Assembly (NCBI GenBank): GCA_003140655.1
Contig: PLKR01000130.1
Location: 1-6,963, forward strand
Length of the DNA stretch: 6,963 nt
Direction of reading: 5' to 3'
From: Acidobacteriaceae bacterium
GTDB lineage: Bacteria > Acidobacteriota > Terriglobia > Terriglobales > Acidobacteriaceae
The notes under the pieces were generated by a model. It was not told the DNA's origin. It did no database searches and saw only the letters and a list, made by a program, of their open reading frames with translations. Each line of letters begins with the position of its first letter. Position 1 is the stretch's first letter. This document shows positions 1 through 4,703 of this stretch, one piece after another. Both the position numbers and the translations under genes were made by a program.

Positions 1-14
1 AGAGGCGAATGGGC

Positions 15-22
15 GAGGATTG
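15..22. repeat. Target-site duplication, left copy
   Basis: GAGGATTG lies immediately outside the left inverted repeat and is repeated in the same orientation immediately outside the right one. Eight bases fits the IS1 family. Positions 1-14 to its left are chromosomal flank in which I see no gene. Confidence 0.9.
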
Positions 23-46
23 GGTAGTGGCTGAAATGTGCGTTGG
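23..46 (+). repeat. Left terminal inverted repeat (24 bp)
   Basis: It begins GGTAGTGG and ends GTGCGTTGG, and is the exact reverse complement of 4592-4615. Identity stops abruptly on the inner side: CCGTC follows here and TGGAA follows on the right end read inward. The GGTAGTG tip fits the IS1-family terminal pattern. By analogy with IS1, the outer bases would serve cleavage and the inner part transposase binding. Confidence 0.93.
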
Positions 47-49
47 CCG

Positions 50-556
50 TCAGTTCGTGTAGTTCCAGGGTTGAGGCTTGAGAGAGTAAGACAGGTAGAG
101 CGGGTGGTGTGGGCTGCCGTCTTTGTTTTGTCGGAAACAGTCGAATCGAAAGCGCGGGTCAACTTGAAGCTTATGAGCTTGCTTGATTCGGTCGCGTCCC
201 CAAGCTGCAATGATGCGGCTAACCTGAAATTCTCGGCAGTAAGCCAGCAGCGATGCCGGGTAATTCTCTGGGCCGCCAGCAATGTCGATGCCTCGATAGT
301 GAGCGGCCCACAGATCGCGTGAATCTGTGGCGCACCAAGCATAGACATTCAGCATGAGCAGCCTAGCGAATCCCAGTTGCGATGCCCAGCGCTTGCATCG
401 GGTTATGGTCGGATCGTCTTGGTGTTCGTCGGCTTTCGATGGGTTGAGTCCGATCACGGCGAGCGTTTTTCCGTTCGCCAATATTTCATGGTCTGGAAAG
501 ACTAGCCAATATCGAAACCGTCTATCAGGAGAGAACTTGGCGCGGTTAAGAGGCAT
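50..556 (-). CDS. DUF1643 domain-containing protein
   Basis: This 168-residue protein matches the DUF1643 family over its full length. It has the early FSPDRRFRYWL segment, then LNPSKADEHQDDPTITRCKRWA (residues about 38-58), a hydrophobic LLMLNVYAW strand, IIAAWGRD, and the C-terminal HHPLYLSY signature. The length is usual for the family. Its biochemical role is unknown. The start is an ATG with a good Shine-Dalgarno, AGGAG (565-569), 8 nt upstream. The gene is a passenger of the transposon: its stop lies 3 bp from the left inverted repeat and it is transcribed outward toward the flank. A terminator-like hairpin lies in its leader, so expression may depend on read-through or on a promoter I cannot place confidently (ATTTTA at 651-656 would give a -10 of TAAAAT). 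Confidence 0.88.
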   Translation of the reverse strand: MPLNRAKFSPDRRFRYWLVFPDHEILANGKTLAVIGLNPSKADEHQDDPTITRCKRWASQLGFARLLMLNVYAWCATDSRDLWAAHYRGIDIAGGPENYPASLLAYCREFQVSRIIAAWGRDRIKQAHKLQVDPRFRFDCFRQNKDGSPHHPLYLSYSLKPQPWNYTN

Positions 557-564
557 TTTGGAAG

Positions 565-569
565 CTCCT
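565..569 (-). promoter_or_regulatory. Ribosome binding site of the DUF1643 gene
   Basis: CTCCT on the + strand reads AGGAG on the - strand, 8 nt before the ATG at 556. It fixes the start and is the clearest ribosome binding site in the element. Confidence 0.8.
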
Positions 570-583
570 AATCTCGGTTAGTC

Positions 584-612
584 ATAAAGAAAGCCCCAAC
601 GTCACTTGGGGC
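584..612 (-). terminator. Intrinsic terminator or attenuator ahead of the DUF1643 gene
   Basis: Arms GCCCCAA (593-599) and TTGGGGC (606-612) pair perfectly around a 6-nt loop. On the - strand the hairpin is followed by TTTCTTTAT (592-584), the form of a Rho-independent terminator. It sits 27 bp upstream of the DUF1643 start codon and points toward that gene. It could stop transcripts entering from the middle of the element or attenuate the gene's own leader. Confidence 0.7.
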
Positions 613-697
613 CTGTAGTGCGATCTTAATTCGGCGCGGAGCGCAATCTGATTTTACCACCACAGTCGGAGTGTGCTCCAATGTTTATTGGCGATCC

Positions 698-706
698 TGT
701 TATACC
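698..706 (+). promoter_or_regulatory. Possible extended -10 promoter of the Ntn-hydrolase-like gene
   Basis: TGTTATACC has the TGnTATA form of an extended -10 box. I find no good -35 box. Transcription would begin near 713, after the ATG at 681 and before the ATG at 741, which supports the later start. Confidence 0.35.
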
Positions 707-740
707 ATTGCGCTGGCACAGCGTTTGGGAGTTCAAGACT

Positions 741-1538
741 ATGCCCACCGCAATTCTCAGGTTTCTCTCTGGCAAAACTTTCGTGGTTGCAGCCGACGGC
801 CTTTCACGAGACCGTGAAACGGGCCAAAGCTGTTCTACTGAAAAAAAGCTGTTTCTGGTTAACGAGCCGTCGCGTTCCCTCGTGTATGCCCTGACAGGAA
901 CGGGACGAATCAACGATCCTACCGATACGCATGTCGCGCTTGATCTGACGAAGGAAATGGAGAAGGCAGTATCGGCCCTGACCGCGAAGAAGCCGGAAAA
1001 TCTTCTTGCGTATGCAAGGGAAGTCGCTGCTCATTTGCAAAGAGCATTGGAGAGTGCCAAGAATGCGAGAAGGATACTAGAATACCCACCAATGGCAGAC
1101 CCGTCAGATGCGAGTCAGTCCTTAATTGCTACTCTTTTCTTCTGGGGTTACTACGACGGCGAGGCGGCGCGAGCGATGATTAAGATGAGGCACCGCAATC
1201 AATCTTTTTCTCCGCTGCATGAAGAGGGGCCAGCAGTTGATCCGTGGCCTGACGTTAGCGGTTCTAGTATCTACGCGCTGCTACTGCGCGAGACTCCCGA
1301 TCCACGTCTTGCTGGTTTTTGGATTCCCGCTATGGCAAAATTCACGACCACGTTGTCGATAGGGACATTCACCGTCGCTGAGGCGAGAGATATAGCAGTG
1401 CAATACATTCATGCTTGCGAGAGCGCAGCCGGACGTGCGATTGATCCTGATCGCGCTCCCGGCATCGGCGGACGCATTCACATTGCTACGATTACGCCAA
1501 AGGACGGAGCACAGTGGATGCCGAGTTACGAGCCTTAG
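741..1538 (+). CDS. Proteasome-like Ntn-hydrolase-fold protein
   Basis: With the start at 741 the protein has 265 residues. The N-terminus PTAILRFLSGKTFVVAADG, followed by EKKLFLV and LVYALTGTGRI, follows the strand pattern of proteasome beta subunits and HslV (nucleophile strand, ..VVAADG.., KK.F.., then a small-residue strand). The C-terminus GIGGRIHIATITPKDG also looks like a beta-strand of this fold. The fold call is inference. Thr3 is where a nucleophile would lie, but catalysis is not shown and substrates are unknown. The open frame reaches back to an ATG at 681, but 741 is preferred: GGGAG (727-731) lies 9 nt upstream, and the preceding 20 residues do not fit the fold. The 681 start also has a GGAG, inside a small GGAG-TGTG-CTCC inverted repeat (668-679). 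It converges with the transposase gene and their stops overlap by 4 bp. It is a transposon passenger. Confidence 0.72.
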   Translation: MPTAILRFLSGKTFVVAADGLSRDRETGQSCSTEKKLFLVNEPSRSLVYALTGTGRINDPTDTHVALDLTKEMEKAVSALTAKKPENLLAYAREVAAHLQRALESAKNARRILEYPPMADPSDASQSLIATLFFWGYYDGEAARAMIKMRHRNQSFSPLHEEGPAVDPWPDVSGSSIYALLLRETPDPRLAGFWIPAMAKFTTTLSIGTFTVAEARDIAVQYIHACESAAGRAIDPDRAPGIGGRIHIATITPKDGAQWMPSYEP

Positions 1539-2503
1539 GCAAGCAGTTCCGCAATCGTCCAAACGTGGTCGGTGATTCCGGCTTCCATCGCGGGAGTGAC
1601 GCGAAGGCTGGAATGCACACGGCAGAAATTGTAGTACGCGAAATGCAACGCGATAGCGGCTCTCAGGTTCTCCCATTTTTTCGAGAACGCATTCGTGAGC
1701 CGAGTCAGTCTGCGAATCTGCATCCGCATGGTGAGGTTCTGGCGCTCGATATGTGACGTGCAAATCCGCTCGTACTCAGGCATCCCGGCGCGTGGGACTA
1801 CCTCCACGTCTACGACCTCAGCGGGAGAGTACCGCTGCTCACCATCGCGGGAAGCTGCGTAGACTTTGACAAGCTGTGCATAGTGAATGTCGCTTCCGAA
1901 CACGCGCTCAACTGCATCGGGATACGAGGGCCAGCCGTCCGTGGTTAGCTGGAATTTTCCTTCCGTGGCGCGGCGAAGTTTCACGATGAATTGCAGCGTG
2001 TCTTGCCGATTGCGTTTGCCCAAATGCCATGCCAGAATCAGTTTCGAGTTGCGCTCCATTGCGACGTAGGTATAAGCGTCTCCGAGCGTGTCCGGCGCAT
2101 TGTAGAGATTCGCCTTTGCTCTTTCCTTCATGCCCACAAATCCCCATATCTCATCGGCTTCCACATCGCGGACGTGAAGATTTTGGATCGTATCGGCCAG
2201 CAGTTTTTCGCAGCGTTCCCCGGCGCGTACCAGCATGGTTGCGATGGTTCCCCGGTCTATTCCCGTGCATCGTTCGGTGGAGCGGATGCTGTTTCCTTCC
2301 AATAGGAGCCGCGTTGCGAGAACGGCTTTGTCTTGCGGAATGTACATTGTGTCCAGCGTCCGGGCGTGCGGCTCAGTAAAGGTCTTGCCGCACTTCGGGC
2401 AACGGAAACGGCGCAATCCGTTGCGATGTTTTCCAAAGCGTTGGCAAGTGACTTGGCAGGTCTCGCAAGTCACTGTAATTGCGGGTTTTGATTGGCTTAC
2501 CAT
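1535..2503 (-). CDS. IS1-family transposase, fused InsAB type
   Basis: This 322-residue DDE transposase catalyses movement of the element. Residues 13-42 form an InsA-like zinc finger: Cys13, Cys16, Cys35 and Cys38 with RNG and RFRCPKCGKTF, closely matching the N-terminus of IS1 InsA. A helix-turn-helix segment follows at about 66-100 (EGNSIRSTERCTGIDRGTIA). The catalytic triad is visible as Asp117 (ADEIWGFVG), Asp189 (TDGWPSY) and Glu253 (HIERQNLTMR). The C-terminus has FAYYNFCRVHSSLRVTPAM. Classic IS1 makes InsAB' by -1 frameshifting (about 232 residues). Here a single longer frame encodes both parts, as in some archaeal and environmental IS1 subgroups. The reading frame is intact. The ATG lies about 7 nt from a strong -10 box and has no Shine-Dalgarno, which suggests a leaderless mRNA. 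Confidence 0.95.
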   Translation of the reverse strand: MVSQSKPAITVTCETCQVTCQRFGKHRNGLRRFRCPKCGKTFTEPHARTLDTMYIPQDKAVLATRLLLEGNSIRSTERCTGIDRGTIATMLVRAGERCEKLLADTIQNLHVRDVEADEIWGFVGMKERAKANLYNAPDTLGDAYTYVAMERNSKLILAWHLGKRNRQDTLQFIVKLRRATEGKFQLTTDGWPSYPDAVERVFGSDIHYAQLVKVYAASRDGEQRYSPAEVVDVEVVPRAGMPEYERICTSHIERQNLTMRMQIRRLTRLTNAFSKKWENLRAAIALHFAYYNFCRVHSSLRVTPAMEAGITDHVWTIAELLA

Positions 2504-2510
2504 GCGTTTA

Positions 2511-2540
2511 TTTATACTGCTACCGCTAGTTGTTTGTCAA
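2511..2540 (-). promoter_or_regulatory. Transposase promoter (near-consensus sigma-70 type)
   Basis: On the - strand a perfect -35 box TTGACA (2540-2535) is followed by an 18-nt spacer and a -10 box TATAAA (2516-2511). Only 7 nt separate the -10 box from the ATG at 2503, so transcription should start at or next to the initiation codon. Confidence 0.75.
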
Positions 2541-2542
2541 GC

Positions 2543-2556
2543 GAAAAGTGCGTTGG
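2543..2556 (+). repeat. Internal partial copy of the terminal repeat
   Basis: GAAAAGTGCGTTGG matches the inner 14 bp of the left repeat (33-46, GAAATGTGCGTTGG) at 13 of 14 positions in the same orientation. It begins 2 bp upstream of the transposase -35 box. Transposase bound here could repress its own gene, as IS1 InsA does by binding the IS1 ends. The role is inferred. Confidence 0.6.
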
Positions 2557-2578
2557 AACGCAGCAAAATGCGAGAATT

Positions 2579-2593
2579 GCCCCTAAAAGGGGC
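2579..2593. promoter_or_regulatory. Small inverted repeat upstream of the transposase promoter
   Basis: GCCCC-TAAAA-GGGGC is a perfect 5-bp stem with a 5-nt loop. There is no T tract on either side, so it is not a convincing intrinsic terminator. It may be an operator or a weak hairpin. Confidence 0.4.
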
Positions 2594-2681
2594 TAGCGCA
2601 TGGTGGAGCGCGAATGTAGATCATTTTGTTTCTCCTCAACTTATCTGAGTTGTGTGACGGGTCTGACGCAGCCAACTATGA

Positions 2682-2800
2682 GGGAGATGACGCGGGAGAG
2701 TCATCAAAGACAGGCGGGATTCTTGGGGAGACTTGGGGAGGGTTTTCCAAGGGAGAGTATGGGAGAGTTCAGGGAGAGTTGGGGGAGACTTAGGGAGAGT
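2682..2800 (-). repeat. Nine GGGAGAGT-like direct repeats, candidate rut site
   Basis: On the + strand, octamers close to GGGAGAGT start at 2682, 2694, 2726, 2736, 2751, 2761, 2772, 2783 and 2793. The last five are spaced 10-11 bp, one helical turn. The block begins directly after the stop codon of the HTH gene. The - strand transcript of 2726-2800 would contain about 37 C and only 5 G in 75 nt, with CUC recurring every 10-11 nt. This is the composition expected of a Rho utilisation site. Alternatives are an iteron-like operator array for the HTH protein or the transposase, or a purine tract prone to unusual DNA structure. Confidence 0.65.
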
Positions 2801-3352
2801 TTACTTTGGCAACTGCTCAACGGGCACGCCAAGAGCTTTCGCAAGTTTTAGACGTGTTGAACGATATGGATTTGTTTTGTTGTCTAGGTAGTCGTTGGCC
2901 GTGGCTGGAGCCACGGTCGCTTCTAGTGCCCAGTCTAGAGGCGACCATCCCTTCGCATCTAGCAATGGGGCGACAAATTCCCTGCGGGATACCTTGCCTT
3001 TCTTCGGCTCCGGCGTGATGTAGGTCGCTGTGCTCTCGGTGAGGGGCTTTATGATTGGCTTCCCGTCCGTGCCTAGAAAGTGAATTGCGGCCTTCTGTAA
3101 GGCGTCCTGATAACTGTCCGCCAGTAACCAGCCCGACTCGTACCATCGGCGGATTGTTTCGGTAAGTTCTTCTACCGTGCCAGTCCAGACAATAGCGTGG
3201 GATTCAGTGCGAATTCTGGCTAACTCGCGCTCATGCTCGATCTGGCGTTGGCGTTCCTCTTCAGCAACGCCCTCTTTGCCAATGAGCATTTCCCGGAGTA
3301 CGTCTTTGGTGTTCCTAAAAGAATCGTGCATTCTGGCGCTTGCGCCAGCCAC
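2801..3352 (-). CDS. HTH (XRE-like) domain protein
   Basis: The product has 183 residues from a GTG at 3352, or 176 from the ATG at 3331. Neither start has a clear Shine-Dalgarno. Residues about 26-52 are highly charged and helical (KEGVAEEERQRQIEHERELARI), probably a coiled coil. A middle segment (54-110) is not recognised. The C-terminal 58 residues, from FVAPLLDAKGWSPLDWALEA through TANDYLDNKTNPYRSTRLKLAKALGV, follow the spacing of an XRE-type helix-turn-helix (GWS..., agv-like turn, tl.klA.aLgv). It is probably a DNA-binding regulator. It is divergent from the HNH gene and the space between them holds a perfect palindrome, so it may control both genes. Whether it regulates the nuclease or the element is inference. 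An unusual point is the HTH at the C-terminus rather than the N-terminus. Confidence 0.75.
   Translation of the reverse strand: MAGASARMHDSFRNTKDVLREMLIGKEGVAEEERQRQIEHERELARIRTESHAIVWTGTVEELTETIRRWYESGWLLADSYQDALQKAAIHFLGTDGKPIIKPLTESTATYITPEPKKGKVSRREFVAPLLDAKGWSPLDWALEATVAPATANDYLDNKTNPYRSTRLKLAKALGVPVEQLPK
3333..3348. promoter_or_regulatory. Palindrome at the start of the HTH gene
   Basis: CTGGCGCTTGCGCCAG has perfect 7-bp arms around TT. It lies within codons 2-7 if the GTG at 3352 is used, or just upstream of the ATG at 3331. It could be an operator, or an RNA hairpin affecting initiation. Confidence 0.45.
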
Positions 3353-3364
3353 GATGAGGGGATA

Positions 3365-3389
3365 CGATTGAAGTGTGCAGTTTCAATCG
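3365..3389. promoter_or_regulatory. Operator-like palindrome between the HTH and HNH genes
   Basis: CGATTGAA (3365-3372) and TTCAATCG (3382-3389) are perfect inverted repeats separated by 9 nt. On the - strand a -35-like TTGAAA (3386-3381) lies largely in the right arm, and a weak -10 TATCCC (3364-3359) lies just past the left arm. A protein bound here would cover the HTH gene promoter. The -10 lies 6 nt from the GTG start, again a nearly leaderless arrangement. Confidence 0.55.
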
Positions 3390-3393
3390 AAAT

Positions 3394-3425
3394 GCCCCGG
3401 CCCATCGCGCCGGGCTTTCGTTTTT
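3394..3425 (+). terminator. Intrinsic terminator or attenuator ahead of the HNH gene
   Basis: GCCCCGGC (3394-3401) pairs with GCCGGGC (3409-3415) with one bulged C and a 7-nt loop. It is followed by TTTCGTTTTT (3416-3425). It points along the + strand and ends 31 bp before the HNH start at 3457. No + strand gene lies between it and the divergent HTH gene, so it acts either on the HNH leader or on stray transcription. Confidence 0.65.
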
Positions 3426-3456
3426 CGGCGCTTTATTCTACTCTTCGCAGTACCCC

Positions 3457-4242
3457 ATGAAGAAACCTTTCCCTGTCGAGCGCGTGAAGGCTGCGTTTCT
3501 CGCTATCGCGGACAAGCTAACGGAGCCACAAAAGCAGATGTTGAGAACGCATTATCTGTATCGTGTGGCTTCGATGGGGACGATAGCGAGATTTGGAGAT
3601 TACGACAGCTACCGGAGTGCGAACCTGCATTACGCAGCCGTAGGCCGAAGGATCGCAGATCAAATTGGCTATGACTGTCCGCGCGGACCGATGGAAACCC
3701 TCGGCAGTGTCATGCCTGAAAGCGACAGAGAAGGCCATGCGCAATGGCGAATGGACGAGGCGATAGCTGACGCGCTAGAAGCTGTCGGCTGGGTCAGTTC
3801 TGCCGATGTTGCACCCGCGTTGAGTGCTTCCCCAGGCGAGAGGGAGACAGAGCGCGAAGCCTTAGTAAAATCACGAATGGGACAGGGAATCTTTCGTAGC
3901 GAAGCGATTGCGCTTTGGGGATGCTGCGCTGTTACGGGCTGCGCTCTGTCTCAGATTCTTGTGGCATCGCACATCGTTCCGTGGAAGGATGCGACGAATC
4001 AGGAACGGCTAGACCCATTCAACGGTTTATTGCTCACGCCAAACATGGATAGGCTGTTCGATCAATTCTTAATTGCTTTCAACGATGACGGCTCGATATT
4101 GCTCTCCAAGAGTCTCAGCGCCGAAATGAAAGCTGCGCTTGGAGTGAATGAGCAATGTAAACTCAGGTTTGTGCGACCCGCGATGCTGCCGTACTTGCAT
4201 CGGCATCGGCAGCTCTATCTCGCAGAGGAAAAGCTGAGATAA
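3457..4242 (+). CDS. HNH endonuclease (HNH_2 type)
   Basis: The protein has 261 residues from the ATG at 3457. The open frame extends upstream to 3373, but that part runs through the terminator hairpin and does not look like protein, so 3457 is preferred although no Shine-Dalgarno is visible. Residues about 135-222 are an HNH_2-type nuclease domain: REALVKSRMGQGIFR, a Cys157-Cys161 pair in CCAVTGC, SHIVPW with His172, ERLDPFNGLLLTP with Asn189, DRLFDQFLIAFNDDGSI and LS. The third canonical position is not His but lies in PNMD (Asn196/Asp198), as I recall for many members of this group. The N-terminal domain (about 1-72, LTEPQKQMLRTHY and SYRSANLHYAAVGRRIADQIG) resembles one often fused to HNH domains; its role is unknown. 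Such proteins are often annotated as restriction-type endonucleases. It is divergent from the HTH gene and its stop abuts the next gene's stop with no gap. Confidence 0.88.
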   Translation: MKKPFPVERVKAAFLAIADKLTEPQKQMLRTHYLYRVASMGTIARFGDYDSYRSANLHYAAVGRRIADQIGYDCPRGPMETLGSVMPESDREGHAQWRMDEAIADALEAVGWVSSADVAPALSASPGERETEREALVKSRMGQGIFRSEAIALWGCCAVTGCALSQILVASHIVPWKDATNQERLDPFNGLLLTPNMDRLFDQFLIAFNDDGSILLSKSLSAEMKAALGVNEQCKLRFVRPAMLPYLHRHRQLYLAEEKLR

Positions 4243-4539
4243 TTAGTCGGAAGATTTGCGCGGTCTGCCCCCGCCGTGCGTCTTGCGCCGTGCGGCCATC
4301 TGACGGTAGTGTTCGGAGCCGTGCCGTTTCGCGGTCATGGAGCCGCCCTTACTGCCCATGAGCGCGGCGGGAGTGGTGGAGTGCTTGAGTAGATCGTCCG
4401 TGAGGGCTAGCGCCGTCCCGAGTAGTTCCCGACAAGCCCCTGTGCGGTTTTCGGGCAGGGGTGGGGAAGTCTCAAGGATGCGATCAGCTTGGGAAAGCAG
4501 GTTCTTGAGGGCCGTGAGTTCGGTTCGATTCGATCCCAT
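4243..4539 (-). CDS. Small basic protein with KGG-like and AT-hook-like tail
   Basis: This 98-residue protein is not confidently recognised. Residues 1-55 are predicted mainly helical. Residues 62-98 (GSKGGSMTAKRHGSEHYRQM followed by AARRKTHGGGRPRK) are strongly basic. They weakly resemble the KGG stress-protein motif and end in a GRP core flanked by basic residues, as in AT-hooks, which suggests nucleic-acid binding. The ATG at 4539 has no good Shine-Dalgarno. A possible -10 (TATCGT) lies 6 nt upstream, which would again give a leaderless message. It is the last passenger before the right inverted repeat, transcribed inward and convergent with the HNH gene with no bases between stops. The frame is clean, but function and exact start are uncertain. 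Confidence 0.6.
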   Translation of the reverse strand: MGSNRTELTALKNLLSQADRILETSPPLPENRTGACRELLGTALALTDDLLKHSTTPAALMGSKGGSMTAKRHGSEHYRQMAARRKTHGGGRPRKSSD

Positions 4540-4591
4540 GCCTTGACGATACGGCGGCGATCCGCGAAAAGCAATTGTTCAAAGTTTTCCA

Positions 4592-4615
4592 CCAACGCAC
4601 ATTTCAGCCACTACC
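4592..4615 (-). repeat. Right terminal inverted repeat (24 bp)
   Basis: It begins CCAACGCAC and ends CCACTACC, and is the exact reverse complement of 23-46. No mismatch is present, so the two ends have not drifted apart. Confidence 0.93.
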
Positions 4616-4623
4616 GAGGATTG
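4616..4623. repeat. Target-site duplication, right copy
   Basis: GAGGATTG abuts the right inverted repeat and equals the left copy at 15-22. It marks the insertion point about 80 bp upstream of the dodecin start codon. Confidence 0.9.
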
Positions 4624-4631
4624 CCCGTCGC

Positions 4632-4659
4632 TGCACAGGATGGCCCGCTGGCGTACAAT
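4632..4659 (+). promoter_or_regulatory. Probable dodecin promoter
   Basis: A -10 box TACAAT (4654-4659) is preceded by a weak -35 candidate TGCACA (4632-4637) with a 16-nt spacer. The target-site duplication ends 8 nt before the -35, so the transposon landed immediately upstream and left the core promoter whole. Confidence 0.5.
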
Positions 4660-4672
4660 TCCCTCAAACTTC

Positions 4673-4692
4673 TTTCTTCTCATTTCTTCTCA
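4673..4692 (+). repeat. Two tandem copies of TTTCTTCTCA in the dodecin leader
   Basis: TTTCTTCTCA occurs twice without a gap (4673-4682, 4683-4692), just before the Shine-Dalgarno AAGGAG (4692-4697). It could be a slippage site. A role is not evident. Confidence 0.7.
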
Positions 4693-4703
4693 AGGAGCGT
4701 GTC

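Larger units (their letters stand above)
23..4615. mobile_element. IS1-family transposon carrying passenger genes (4593 bp)
   Basis: The element is bounded by a perfect 24-bp terminal inverted repeat and flanked on both sides by GAGGATTG, an 8-bp target-site duplication. It contains one IS1-family transposase and five passenger genes (DUF1643, Ntn-hydrolase-like, HTH, HNH nuclease, small basic protein). Ends starting GGT followed by TG at positions 6-7 and 8-9 bp duplications are established features of IS1-family elements, so the internal transposase is the natural mover. Linking that transposase to these ends is an inference. Every gene inside is intact and the packing is very tight, with stop codons overlapping or abutting at the convergent pairs. 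Perfect repeats and an intact duplication suggest a recent insertion. The boundary has a one-base ambiguity: C14 and C4615 also match, so the duplication could be read as 9 bp, but symmetry of the inverted repeat favours 8. Confidence 0.9.

Noticed and set aside
1538..2524. A shorter IS nested inside, with ends GGCAAGCAGT (left) and GGTAGCAGT (right, reverse strand)
   Set aside because: The match is short and needs a gap, no flanking duplication exists, and the left end would start at the stop codon of an intact gene. The 24-bp ends at 23 and 4615 are far better.
2682..2800. CRISPR array
   Set aside because: The repeat unit is only 8 bp, with 2-24 bp gaps and no cas genes nearby.
2600..2851. 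An 83-codon + strand frame through the GGGAGAGT repeats
   Set aside because: Its RES/GRL repeats arise from translating the DNA repeats, and it overlaps the HTH gene's 3' end. It has no family resemblance.
2893..2902. CGTTGGCCGT, a 10-bp match to 41-50 at the left end
   Set aside because: It lies inside the HTH coding region and extends only across the repeat's inner edge, so chance is the simpler explanation.
3394..3425. Integron attC site
   Set aside because: No RYYYAAC/GTTRRRY core pair and no integrase is present. The hairpin with T tract is explained as a terminator.
3373..3456. N-terminal extension of the HNH protein
   Set aside because: It would run through the terminator hairpin and T tract, and the residues look unlike a protein domain.
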